A stretch of DNA of 41,970 bases from a virus: positions 1 through 41,970 of the IMG/VR virus record IMGVR_UViG_3300010885_052497, one strand, 5' to 3'. The notes under the pieces were generated by a model. The model ran no database searches. It was given only the letters and a program-made list of their open reading frames with translations, and had not been told where the DNA came from. A program made the translations under genes and the position numbers. Below, piece after piece: positions 10,063-18,900 of this stretch (position 1 is the stretch's first letter; the number at the start of each line of letters is the position of its first letter).

Positions 10063-10467
10063 TTAAATTAACCAATCAGTGGGAATAGTTTTATCTGCGA
10101 ATATATAACCATGCTTAATACACCAATCTGCATATGTAGTTTTTGATGCCTTGGAAATTTTAGTTTTAGAGTTTTGAAATAAAAATCTAATATCTAATTC
10201 AGGGTGTTGTGCTTTAATTAATAGATGCTTTTTTCTATCATCAGTTAAAAACCTACCTTTTGTTTCTACAAATATACCATTTGGTAATTTGAAATCAGGG
10301 TGATATTTGTGTTTTGTTTCAGGTTTAGTAAATTCAATAATATGTTTTTCATATTCTCCATCTATTCCTTGAGCCTTTAAAGATTCATCTATTGTCATTT
10401 CTAGACCAGATCTAAATCCGTATTTTGCAGCTACTGCTTTTACTGAGTAAGGGTTTCTTTTTGCCAT
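10063..10467 (-). CDS. T7 endonuclease I-like Holliday junction resolvase
   Basis: A 134-residue PD-(D/E)XK nuclease. E23 (SGLEM), D58 (YHPDF), E68 and K70 (FVETKG) have exactly the 35/10/2 spacing of T7 endonuclease I (E20, D55, E65, K67). The length also fits (T7 gp3 is about 149 residues). The family cuts four-way junctions and branched DNA, resolving recombination intermediates and debranching DNA before packaging. T4 itself uses the unrelated endonuclease VII, so this T4-like phage has the T7-type solution. It lies between virion genes and primase/SbcDC, which agrees with a recombination role. The ATG is 12 bases after the upstream stop. Confidence 0.9.
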   Translation of the reverse strand: MAKRNPYSVKAVAAKYGFRSGLEMTIDESLKAQGIDGEYEKHIIEFTKPETKHKYHPDFKLPNGIFVETKGRFLTDDRKKHLLIKAQHPELDIRFLFQNSKTKISKASKTTYADWCIKHGYIFADKTIPTDWLI

Positions 10468-10479
10468 AACTTTAATTTA

Positions 10480-12243
10480 TTACATATCAAACTTAACTAT
10501 TAAGTTTAAATCAACGTCGTCTCGTTTTTTAATTGGGGTGCCTAATTTGCCTACTGCTAACATTCTGCCATATTGATCATATAATCCAATAGTTGTTATA
10601 TACGGAGCAAATGATTCATTTGCTACAAATGATTTAGGCACGTCTGAATTTTCATTATTATCTAATCTAATAGTAGAATTTGAAGTAAAATTAAACTCAT
10701 CTTCATTTGCTTTACAAATATATTCATGTTCATATAATGTAACAGTGGAATTGTATTCTAATAAGAAATTTGTTAAATAATTTGTTTGAGTGACCCCCGT
10801 TGTATAATTAAATAATTTATCATTGAACATTCTATATTGTTCAGTGCCATATTTAGTTCTAGGATCAGATAATACTATAATTCCATGCTCATAAAATATG
10901 TTTCCGACAGCATTTGTATTAGTTGTCATTAAATTTTCAGAACCTGTATATGATAATTGTGTAATTTCGGATGTTGTTAGTCCTTTACTAAACATTATAA
11001 TTTCATTTAAAGATCCCGTAAACCCTTGATTGACATTTCCTGTGTCTGTTAATCCTAAAGATCCTATAAATATATCAGCATCAGTATGGTAATTTTCAAC
11101 GTCAATTGTTTTTGAAGATTGTAATGCACCATTTACATATAATTCAAAATTAGAACCTGTTTTTTGTAATAAAATATGATTAACATTATTTAATAGAAGT
11201 GAACTAGTTAAAGAAGTTGTTACACCTCCGTTTGATGTTCTGCATTCTAATATTGATCCACTAAAAACTCTAATATCATATGGATATTGGTTTATTGGCA
11301 TATTATAATCAACATATTTATTAATACCCGAACGTTGTTTTATATTTTTCTTTAAGGTAGTTCTTTTTGACAATATAGTAGATACGTTTGTTGCCGTAAC
11401 AGTTGCGTCATGACCTACCCATATTCCAATAGCAAAGTCATCACTTCTTTTAAAATTTAAAGTATCATTATTTGGTATTCTAATATAAGCATTTCCGTTG
11501 AACAATGCAGAATTTCCATATGCATTTGAAGTTGATTTGCTTAATAAATTATAAACTTTATCTGAATTAGAAATATATAAATTTACTCCTTTTACGTCTA
11601 ACTCTTGTATAGTTGTATCTGTTTGAATTGAATCTATAATATTATTTGTTATAGTCCAATTTTCAGTATTATCAGTCCAAAATTTAGAATATGTCATTGC
11701 ATTGAATCCTAAATACAAAATTTCATTTGAAATAGAACTACTTAATGCGGAATCAATTAAATTGCCGTTTCCATCGTCATATAAAGACATTGATATTGAA
11801 TTTAATTGTGAATTTTTTAAATTAAGTTTAACAGAACCTGGCTTAATTAGTTCTCCAAATTGTTTTTGAGGTATTGAAATTACTGCCGCTTCATTGAATA
11901 TAGTTCTTTCTATTACGGCTGGATCTGAATATCCAAATGTTTCAAATGGCATACCAGCTCTTTTATAATATAAATGATTTAAGCTATACCAAATTAATGA
12001 TGCTTCTTTATCATTAGCAGAGTTGATTAATATTGAGCTAGAATCAAACTTTGTTTGCCATGTATCCAATGTAACTTTTGCCCCGGCATATTTTGCGCTG
12101 TTTGGCTTAATCGCAACTAACCTATCAATACCGCTACTATCTAAACTAGATGTAGATTCATATCTCCAAGATTTATAAACCTTAAAAGGTGTTATATTTC
12201 TATCTTGTTCACTTATTTTTTTAAATACTCCAGGTTTTCCCAT
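10480..12243 (-). CDS. Virion protein with LamG-like domain and shared tail C-terminal domain
   Basis: 587 residues from the ATG at 12243 (MGKPGVFKK). An upstream in-frame ATG at 12279 would start inside the hairpin/promoter element, so I prefer the internal start. The middle part (GNAYIRIPNNDTLNF, FELYVNGAL, FTGSLNEIIMFSKGLT) is a concanavalin A/laminin G-like sandwich, typical of carbohydrate binding. The C-terminal ~45 residues (YITTIGLYDQYGRMLAVGKL to FDM) match the ends of the next two upstream proteins. Together the three form a paralogous set of tail or fibre-associated proteins. Which tail part it belongs to cannot be told from sequence. Confidence 0.75.
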   Translation of the reverse strand: MGKPGVFKKISEQDRNITPFKVYKSWRYESTSSLDSSGIDRLVAIKPNSAKYAGAKVTLDTWQTKFDSSSILINSANDKEASLIWYSLNHLYYKRAGMPFETFGYSDPAVIERTIFNEAAVISIPQKQFGELIKPGSVKLNLKNSQLNSISMSLYDDGNGNLIDSALSSSISNEILYLGFNAMTYSKFWTDNTENWTITNNIIDSIQTDTTIQELDVKGVNLYISNSDKVYNLLSKSTSNAYGNSALFNGNAYIRIPNNDTLNFKRSDDFAIGIWVGHDATVTATNVSTILSKRTTLKKNIKQRSGINKYVDYNMPINQYPYDIRVFSGSILECRTSNGGVTTSLTSSLLLNNVNHILLQKTGSNFELYVNGALQSSKTIDVENYHTDADIFIGSLGLTDTGNVNQGFTGSLNEIIMFSKGLTTSEITQLSYTGSENLMTTNTNAVGNIFYEHGIIVLSDPRTKYGTEQYRMFNDKLFNYTTGVTQTNYLTNFLLEYNSTVTLYEHEYICKANEDEFNFTSNSTIRLDNNENSDVPKSFVANESFAPYITTIGLYDQYGRMLAVGKLGTPIKKRDDVDLNLIVKFDM

Positions 12244-12255
12244 ATTATAGTAAAA

Positions 12256-12287
12256 TAGACTCTTTAATATAAATATCAAAGAGTCTA
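12256..12287 (-). terminator. Hairpin with late-promoter-like loop between two virion genes
   Basis: The 10-base arms tagactcttt / aaagagtcta enclose a 12-base loop. On the minus strand the hairpin lies 25 bases after the stop of the 477-aa gene and is followed by ATTTTACT, so it could terminate. The arms and loop also contain the late-type element TTTGATATTTATATTAAAG, so terminator and promoter may overlap. 12261-12281 is identical to 19973-19993. Confidence 0.5.
12261..12281 (-). promoter_or_regulatory. Putative late promoter element (LamG virion gene)
   Basis: The minus strand reads TTTGATATTTATATTAAAG. Its 21-base block is identical to 19973-19993, before the 1348-aa gene. ATATTTATA ends 25 bases before the ATG at 12243. 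The element is nearly palindromic (CTTT...AAAG). Confidence 0.45.
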
Positions 12288-12311
12288 CTTAATGGTATAT
12301 TTTTTAAAATT

Positions 12312-13745
12312 TTAGAAATCTAATCTAACTTTAATTAAAGATTCTTTTGAGAATGATTTTTGAATTGCTTTAGATAATTTTCCTACTGCTAATAATTCTT
12401 GCCTATCGTTATACATGCCTACCGTAGTAATATATACTGTCGGATCTCCTACAAATGTTGGTTGAGAAAATGTTCCTTCTGAACCTGTAACATACGTTGG
12501 ATTATTTGAGAAATTATATTCTGCGTTTTTTACTCGCACAAAATAATGAGCGGATGTTCTAACTATTGAATTTCTTGATTGAAATGAATAATTAACTGGG
12601 TCTGTACTAAATGCTCCTGAAATTGATGTTAATAATTTCCATGCATTATCTCCATTTATATTTGAACCTGTTACAGTATTAAATGATGCTGATTGATTTA
12701 ACTTAGTATCATTTAATATTATTATACCCATTTCAGGATACATTAAACCATAATACTGTGGATTTGTAGGATTATAAATACCAGTTAATAAAGATCCTGA
12801 AACTACATTAACTACTCTTCCTGTCGTTGATATAAATTCTTGTTCTAAATCATTTGAATCGTCTATTAATGTTATATATGAAGGGTTTACTCCTGAACCT
12901 GATATTAATCTAACGTTAGACCCTGTATGTGAACTATTAGCTACTGCTGAACCTGAAAGCTGCCCTAAGGTTAATTGCCAGTTACCTGGATCAACTTTGT
13001 CTAACATCCTAGATCTATTGAAATTAATTGCGTATATTGAATCTGATGATGTACCGTCTTTGAAAGTAAATTGAGTATCTTCTGGGTTTAATAATAATAA
13101 TCTATATTGAGAATATATTGCTCTAGAAGGCGAATCATTTATAGTTCCGGATGCTGATGAACCTGAACCTCTTCTGTGTCCGTAAGCTACTGAAAATTGT
13201 GGTTCTGCACTTTCTGACGTCGTAGGATTTTTATTCCAAGTTTCATAATAGTATTGTTTACTTGATACATTTTGTAATGAAGAAGTAAATAATGCAGACA
13301 TAGTAGCGGCATTAACAGACACTCCATTGAGTGTGTTAGAAAATAAACCTGTTGTTAAAAATACTTTTTGATTTTCAACTATATCATTTACTGGTTCAAA
13401 TCTAGTAAATACTCTTCCTGTATCAGTAAGCCGTGCTTGAGTTACAATTTGATTAACCATTTCAGTTGCTAATGTAGTAGCTTGTGCCTGAATTTCTGAA
13501 TTAATTTGTGTTGTTGTAACTGGAATCGGCGTTGGTGTTGGATTGGATGGTGTTGGCTTAGGTGTAACAGAGATATCTTGTAACGGAATTGCAAGTGGTC
13601 TTGGACTATTAGGAAATAGTGGTGATCCCGTAAGTGTATTAGTTGGTCGTACAGGTGATGCCATTGGTGCCGCAGGTCTAGGTACTGGCCTTGGACTTGA
13701 TGAACCTATAGACAGTCTAGTTCCTGGAATTCTGAATAGTGCCAT
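12312..13745 (-). CDS. Virion protein, proline-rich N-terminus, paralogue of the 461-aa protein
   Basis: 477 residues. The first ~80 are proline/serine/threonine-rich (repeated RPxP and PTPxP), probably a flexible linker. From ~residue 100 on it is strongly similar to the neighbouring 461-aa protein: shared GRVFT.F, QYYYE.WN, EPQFSVAYGHR, PSRAIYSQYRLLLLNP, DGTSSDSIYAIN, DPGNWQ.TL and the end YITTVGMYNDRQELLAVGKL...RLDF. A 69-base stretch (12862-12930) is identical to the neighbour's. The C-terminal domain is also shared with the 587-aa protein. I recognise it only as a conserved phage virion protein; its position after the baseplate genes suggests a tail, collar or fibre-connector role. Confidence 0.75.
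   Translation of the reverse strand: MALFRIPGTRLSIGSSSPRPVPRPAAPMASPVRPTNTLTGSPLFPNSPRPLAIPLQDISVTPKPTPSNPTPTPIPVTTTQINSEIQAQATTLATEMVNQIVTQARLTDTGRVFTRFEPVNDIVENQKVFLTTGLFSNTLNGVSVNAATMSALFTSSLQNVSSKQYYYETWNKNPTTSESAEPQFSVAYGHRRGSGSSASGTINDSPSRAIYSQYRLLLLNPEDTQFTFKDGTSSDSIYAINFNRSRMLDKVDPGNWQLTLGQLSGSAVANSSHTGSNVRLISGSGVNPSYITLIDDSNDLEQEFISTTGRVVNVVSGSLLTGIYNPTNPQYYGLMYPEMGIIILNDTKLNQSASFNTVTGSNINGDNAWKLLTSISGAFSTDPVNYSFQSRNSIVRTSAHYFVRVKNAEYNFSNNPTYVTGSEGTFSQPTFVGDPTVYITTVGMYNDRQELLAVGKLSKAIQKSFSKESLIKVRLDF
12862..12930. repeat. 69-base exact repeat between paralogous virion genes, copy 1
   Basis: Identical over 69 bases to 14315-14383. It encodes the GSNVRLISGSGVNPSYITLI segment in both proteins. 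Identity at silent positions implies recent duplication or gene conversion. Confidence 0.9.
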
Positions 13746-13767
13746 ATTGATATTTATTTATTTAATA

Positions 13768-15153
13768 TTAGAAATCTAATTTAACTTTGATTAAAGTTTC
13801 GATTGAAAATGATTTTTGAATTGGCTGCGATAATTTTGCTACTGCTAATAACTCTTGTCTATTATTATACATACCAATTGTTGTTATATATGTTCTAGGA
13901 TCTCCAATAAATGTTGCTTGAGCGAATTCTCCAACTGAGCCGGTAGTAAATGTTGGATTATTTGAGAAATTATATTCTGCGTTTTTTACTCGCACAAAAT
14001 AATGAGTTGATGTAATAGTTTCTACATTTCTGGCTTGCATTGCAAAATTTGCGTTTGCAGCAAATGCTCCTGAAATTGATGTTAATAATTTCCATGCATT
14101 ATCACCTGCTATATTTGAACCTGTTACAGTATTAAATGATGCTGATTGATTTAACACATTGTCATTAAGAATTGCTATTCCGAATGCTGGATATAATAAT
14201 CCGTAATATTTAGGTGCATTTGAATTATAAATTCCGTCTGTTAATGAACCTGATACTATATTATATACATTTTCTGAGCCTGCAGTTCCTAAATTATATA
14301 AATCTCCTGAATCATCTATTAATGTTATATATGAAGGGTTTACTCCTGAACCTGATATTAATCTAACGTTAGACCCTGTATGTACATTGTTTGGAACAAA
14401 AGACCCGGATAATTGAGATAAAGTCATTTGCCAGTTACCTGGATCTAATCTATCTTTTAATCTTGCCCTATTATAATTGATTGCATATATTGAATCCGAT
14501 GATGTACCATCTTTGAAAGTAAATGCTGTGTCCCCAGGGTTTAATAATAACAATCTATATTGAGAATATATTGCTCTAGAAGGCGAATCATTTACAGTTC
14601 CTGCTGCTGATGAACCCGAACCTTTTCTATGGCCATACGCTACTGAAAATTGTGGTTCTGAATTTACTGCAATCCCATTCCAAGATTCATAATAATATTG
14701 TTTAGATGTTGTTGATTGTAATGAAGATGTAAATATTACTGACATAGTAGCTGCATTGCTACTAAACAATCCTGCTGTAACTTGCACTTGTTGATTTTCT
14801 AAAATATCAGAATATGTATCAAATGTGGTAAATACCCTACCACTAGCTGCCATCATACGATTAGCATTTTGATTAGCTATTATTTGATTAGCTAATTGAA
14901 GTGCTTTTTGTTGTACCTCTGCTGGATTTGATAATGGAACTAAATTTTTACCTTCTGATATATAACCTCCTTCTGGAATAGAGTTTAATCCTGATTTAGA
15001 TACTAAAGTAATTTTAGGTGATCCCCAATCGATATAAGATTTCTGTGATCGATAAACATAGCGTTTCCCTCCAGTATATAAATATACATTTGGATCGCCT
15101 TGTACTTGAATCGCTGTACCAGTTAAAGATGCAACTGAAGTTCCTGATGCCAT
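13768..15153 (-). CDS. Virion protein, paralogue of the 477-aa protein
   Basis: 461 residues. The N-terminal ~75 residues differ from the paralogue and contain DPNVYLYTGGKRYVY, a short beta-rich motif. From ~residue 100 to the end it runs parallel to the 477-aa protein, including the C-terminal YITTIGMYNNRQELLAVAKL...VKLDF. The pair looks like a tandem duplication whose N-terminal parts were later replaced or diverged, perhaps giving two attachment modes on one scaffold. The leader is AT-rich, with no clear Shine-Dalgarno site. Precise function unknown. Confidence 0.75.
   Translation of the reverse strand: MASGTSVASLTGTAIQVQGDPNVYLYTGGKRYVYRSQKSYIDWGSPKITLVSKSGLNSIPEGGYISEGKNLVPLSNPAEVQQKALQLANQIIANQNANRMMAASGRVFTTFDTYSDILENQQVQVTAGLFSSNAATMSVIFTSSLQSTTSKQYYYESWNGIAVNSEPQFSVAYGHRKGSGSSAAGTVNDSPSRAIYSQYRLLLLNPGDTAFTFKDGTSSDSIYAINYNRARLKDRLDPGNWQMTLSQLSGSFVPNNVHTGSNVRLISGSGVNPSYITLIDDSGDLYNLGTAGSENVYNIVSGSLTDGIYNSNAPKYYGLLYPAFGIAILNDNVLNQSASFNTVTGSNIAGDNAWKLLTSISGAFAANANFAMQARNVETITSTHYFVRVKNAEYNFSNNPTFTTGSVGEFAQATFIGDPRTYITTIGMYNNRQELLAVAKLSQPIQKSFSIETLIKVKLDF
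14315..14383. repeat. 69-base exact repeat between paralogous virion genes, copy 2
   Basis: Second copy of 12862-12930, 1,453 bases away, in the same frame of the paralogue. Confidence 0.9.
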
Positions 15154-15179
15154 ATATTATTATTTATTTTATTAAATTA

Positions 15180-15860
15180 TTATCCTCTAGCATTAGTTAT
15201 TGGAGTACCTGTTGATGTTGCTAATGATGTTTTCTTAACTGTTACAGTAACAGTAGTTCTACCACCCGTCTCATTTCCAATGATAGTTATAGTAGCAGTT
15301 ACATCCGAAACTAATTGTTGTTTTGCAATTACGTTGAAACTAAATCCAACTGCTGATATTGAAGTTGCTGCTTCAGCATCGCCAATAAATCTAGGAACTG
15401 TTGGGCTAACACCTGCCATTACAGGACTCATTACTTGTAATGAACATGCATCTGAATTTGATAAAATAGCCGTATATCCTAGAGTTGCATTGCCTGAAGT
15501 AAAGTTAGTTGTAGTTGGAGTAATTGTAAATACTTGGCCTGGTGCAGTTAATGTTGCTGATGTTTGTGATACAGAAATAACTGGTATTCTTGCAGTTTTC
15601 TTTGGTAATGTTACTAATTTATATCGCATAATATTAGACTCATCAGCAGTTGCTTCTACTAAAGGCATATTTTCAATAATAATTCCATAATAACTAGTTC
15701 CTAATGGATGTGCAGGATTCCACAAATCATAATCAATCTCATCATCAGCTAATGCAAATTGAGTAATTTTAAATTCGTCTTTACCGCGAGCTAACAATTC
15801 TCTACCCTTTTTTGTTAAAATTGCGTCGACAGTGATTGTACTGTTGTTTAAATATCCCAT
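15180..15860 (-). CDS. Conserved virion protein with beta-sandwich C-terminus
   Basis: 226 residues. The N-terminal ~70 residues (MGYLNNSTITVDAILTKKG, ELLARG, FALADDEIDYDLWNP) look like a conserved tail/baseplate-associated module. The remainder is threonine/valine/alanine-rich beta sequence (SVSQTSATLTAPGQVF, VSDVTATITIIG), probably an Ig-like fold, ending in a polar tail. It lies between the 1348-aa and 461-aa virion genes and carries a putative late promoter. I cannot name the structural role. Confidence 0.7.
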   Translation of the reverse strand: MGYLNNSTITVDAILTKKGRELLARGKDEFKITQFALADDEIDYDLWNPAHPLGTSYYGIIIENMPLVEATADESNIMRYKLVTLPKKTARIPVISVSQTSATLTAPGQVFTITPTTTNFTSGNATLGYTAILSNSDACSLQVMSPVMAGVSPTVPRFIGDAEAATSISAVGFSFNVIAKQQLVSDVTATITIIGNETGGRTTVTVTVKKTSLATSTGTPITNARG

Positions 15861-15870
15861 AATATAATTT

Positions 15871-15887
15871 CTTTTAAATAAATATGT
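15871..15887 (-). promoter_or_regulatory. Putative late promoter element (226-aa virion gene)
   Basis: The minus strand reads ACATATTTATTTAAAAG; ATATTTATT ends 16 bases before the ATG at 15860. Member of the six-site family. Confidence 0.4.
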
Positions 15888-15913
15888 AATTTTTAAAAAT
15901 CTAAGTTTTTATT

Positions 15914-18900
15914 TTAAATTGTTCGTTTTTTAATACCGGTATTATTTTCATCAATTGTTGTCCATTGTCCGCTAGCAAATATAATTTGATTTGGATTAAC
16001 TTTAATAACTTTTACTACTGGACCGCCATCTATAGTTTGTTTTGAATTTATATTTACGGCATCAGCTGTTAATTTACATCCATTATATCTTGAATTTCTC
16101 CAGCCATCACTTCGTACCTGTTGTACTTCTGCTAATGAATAACTTTGTGAATAAGGCAATTGTAATGATGCGGATGCAGCAGTACTATAAAAATAATTTG
16201 ACGTATATTGATATGTAGATAATCGCGATTTGGCTATTAATTTTGTAACTGGAGTATATGATCCAGATTCCTTTAATTTATTAATACCAATAAATCTGTT
16301 TTGTACCCAGGTAGTTCCTAGTTTGTTTATATTATCTATATTAGTTGATATTGTACTTTTTGGTATATTAGATACTATACCTGAAGAATTCATTATTCTT
16401 ATTATGTTACCATCAGCAGATTTAATAACTGTAGATGTAGTTAATATTGGATTAGTACTTTCTAATAATCCTAATTTATCAACATCTAAATCCATATATG
16501 GTAATAATTCTATCTCAGGCATTATGCCTAATTTTTCATCATCATAGTCTATAAAAGGTGTTAAATTTATTCCTGCTACGGCACCTAACTTTTCATCATC
16601 ATAATCAAATTTAGTATCTATTTGTACAAATTCTAAAGTTGCTTGTTTATCATCATCATAAGTTATGTCTGGATCTATAATTATTCCATTAAATGAACCT
16701 AGTTTATCATCATCATAATCAAAATTAGGTGTAATTATAGAGTCATCTACTACTGCGTTAATGTCGTCTGTATCTGCATATAATGAAAGATCAAATTGAG
16801 CTATAACAGTCTCATGTGTTAAATCTTCAATTGTAGGTTTTCTATTTAATCTAACTCTACTTCGTTCTAATACGTTAGGCTCTACTACTAATCCTAAAAC
16901 AGCATTAGTTCTTTGCGGTAATAATTTCTTTATATATTTGAATAATGTAAAATCATAAATTTCTAAAGCACGGAAATACGCTTCAAAATCATTTCTATTT
17001 TCATATTTTTTCCAATATTGAATTGCAAAATTAGTTAATTCTGTATAATGTTCATTGTATAAATCTCCCGGGTTACCAATATAATCATCAATTTCAAAAT
17101 AACCTAATTGATTAAATATATCATTGTTAATTTGAGTTTGAGGTGAAAAATAAACGCCTAATCTATTAGAATCCAATGAATATCTATCAAAAGAAGATTT
17201 TTCAATTCTCGTTTGAGTATTCAATCTTTTATTTACATCTAAACTAGATGATTCAATTCTTACTTTGTTTGTATATAAACTTGAACCTCCCAATGAAGGA
17301 GATGGAGTATAATACGTTTCTTCAAATCCTTCAAGTACAAAATTGTTAGGTGAACTTACATAAAGATATGCTCCTGAACCACTTATGTTTATAGTTTGGT
17401 TTGGATGAGCAGAATAAAAATAATTTACATCTTTTATATTAGAATCAGATAATGGAAATCGTTGTAATAAATGTCTAAAAGGTGCGTCTGCTTCATCGCC
17501 TGTTACCAATGCATTTACGTCATTGTTATATGTATATGTATTTGGAGATGCAGCATGCTCTTCAAGTGTAAGATCACTTAATGAACCAGACCATAATCTA
17601 ATTTCTTCAATATGACCTTTAAAACTAGGATTATTAATATTAAAAGACTGTCCAAATGATAATAGATATCCAGAATTGAATAACGGCGCTGGTATATTAT
17701 TAATTGAACCTGAATTTATATAAATTCTTTTTCCGTATAATGATTTTGTTGCTTTTAAAGTTGTGTTTCCTGAAGTTTGATTTTGATCTATTGTTATTAA
17801 ATGCCAACTATTATCAAATATTTCTAAATTACCAACTGTAATTACATTACCATAATCGTCATCATAAATTAATTTACCTAAATTATTATAATTATTTTCT
17901 CTTGCTAAGTATAATTTAATACTGTCAGTATCAGTAAATATTGTATAATTAGTACCATATTCATATGTATAATTATTATCAGTTTTAAATCTAAATTCTA
18001 ATGTATTTGGGTTCACTAATGTTCCAGTGCCATTGTCTAATGCATTATTAGATATATCTAATGTAGTAAATCCATTTACATTCCATGCTTTGTGATATAC
18101 ATCATGTACATATTCTGGAAAATGATCGGCGTCTGTAAATGTAGAAGGTCCGCCATATTCCTTAATGGTTAATACAGTCGAAGGTATACCGAAACAAGTC
18201 AATAAAGCTTTTATTGATCTAGAGGTACCTTTAGATTTTAAAATATATGGTAAATTATTTACAATTCGTCTCCAAATTTCTTTCGTAGTGCTTTCATGAG
18301 ATAAAGAAGTAATTCCTGTTACAGACGCATCTTGTATAGTATTTCCGGCATTATCTACTCCTAAAGCATATTTCCATAAATCGGAACTTGAGTTACCATT
18401 TAAAAGATTGAAACCCATTGATGATGCCACGTGATATAATAAATCATCAGGCATACCATCTTTAGGATGTTCTTCTCTCATTTTAGTAGAAGTTAAATTA
18501 TTAATATATGTCCATATGATGTCAAAATGTTGAGCTATCATATTTACAAATAATAAAAATTGATCTCCGTCCGCGGAATTTTGAATATGTGCTGGTATAG
18601 TATTTTGTAATTGATGTACATTATACTTATCATAAGTATCTGCTAACTCTATTAAATTTTCATAATATATAGTTCCCGCAGTTGACGTTGTAGAATAACA
18701 ATTAGTAAAATATACATTATTATATAATATATCAGTATTTTGCCATTGTTGATGTAATTCTTGCCATGTAGATTGTGTATTGGTTTGTTTTGGCCATGGC
18801 TCTATAGATCCTGTCGTGTTATCAACATGTGTATATAATATACTTCCAGTCGTACTAAAAAATAAATATTTTTCAAAATCGTCAAAACCACTTACTACCC

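Noticed and set aside
12266-12275. T4 late box TATAAATA read on the plus strand
   Set aside because: It points against all genes; on the coding strand it reads ATATTTAT. I treat it as part of the reverse-orientation element instead.
13746-13780. Seventh late-promoter element before the 477-aa gene
   Set aside because: The ATATTTATT string occurs there only on the plus strand, opposite to the gene, so I left it out of the family.
15280-15690. Plus-strand open frame of 136 codons
   Set aside because: Antisense to the 226-aa virion gene; it arises from the valine/threonine-rich codons of that gene read backwards.
16480-16735. Possible CRISPR-like repeats
   Set aside because: The repeats are degenerate, in frame and without unique spacers; they encode a tandem acidic protein repeat.
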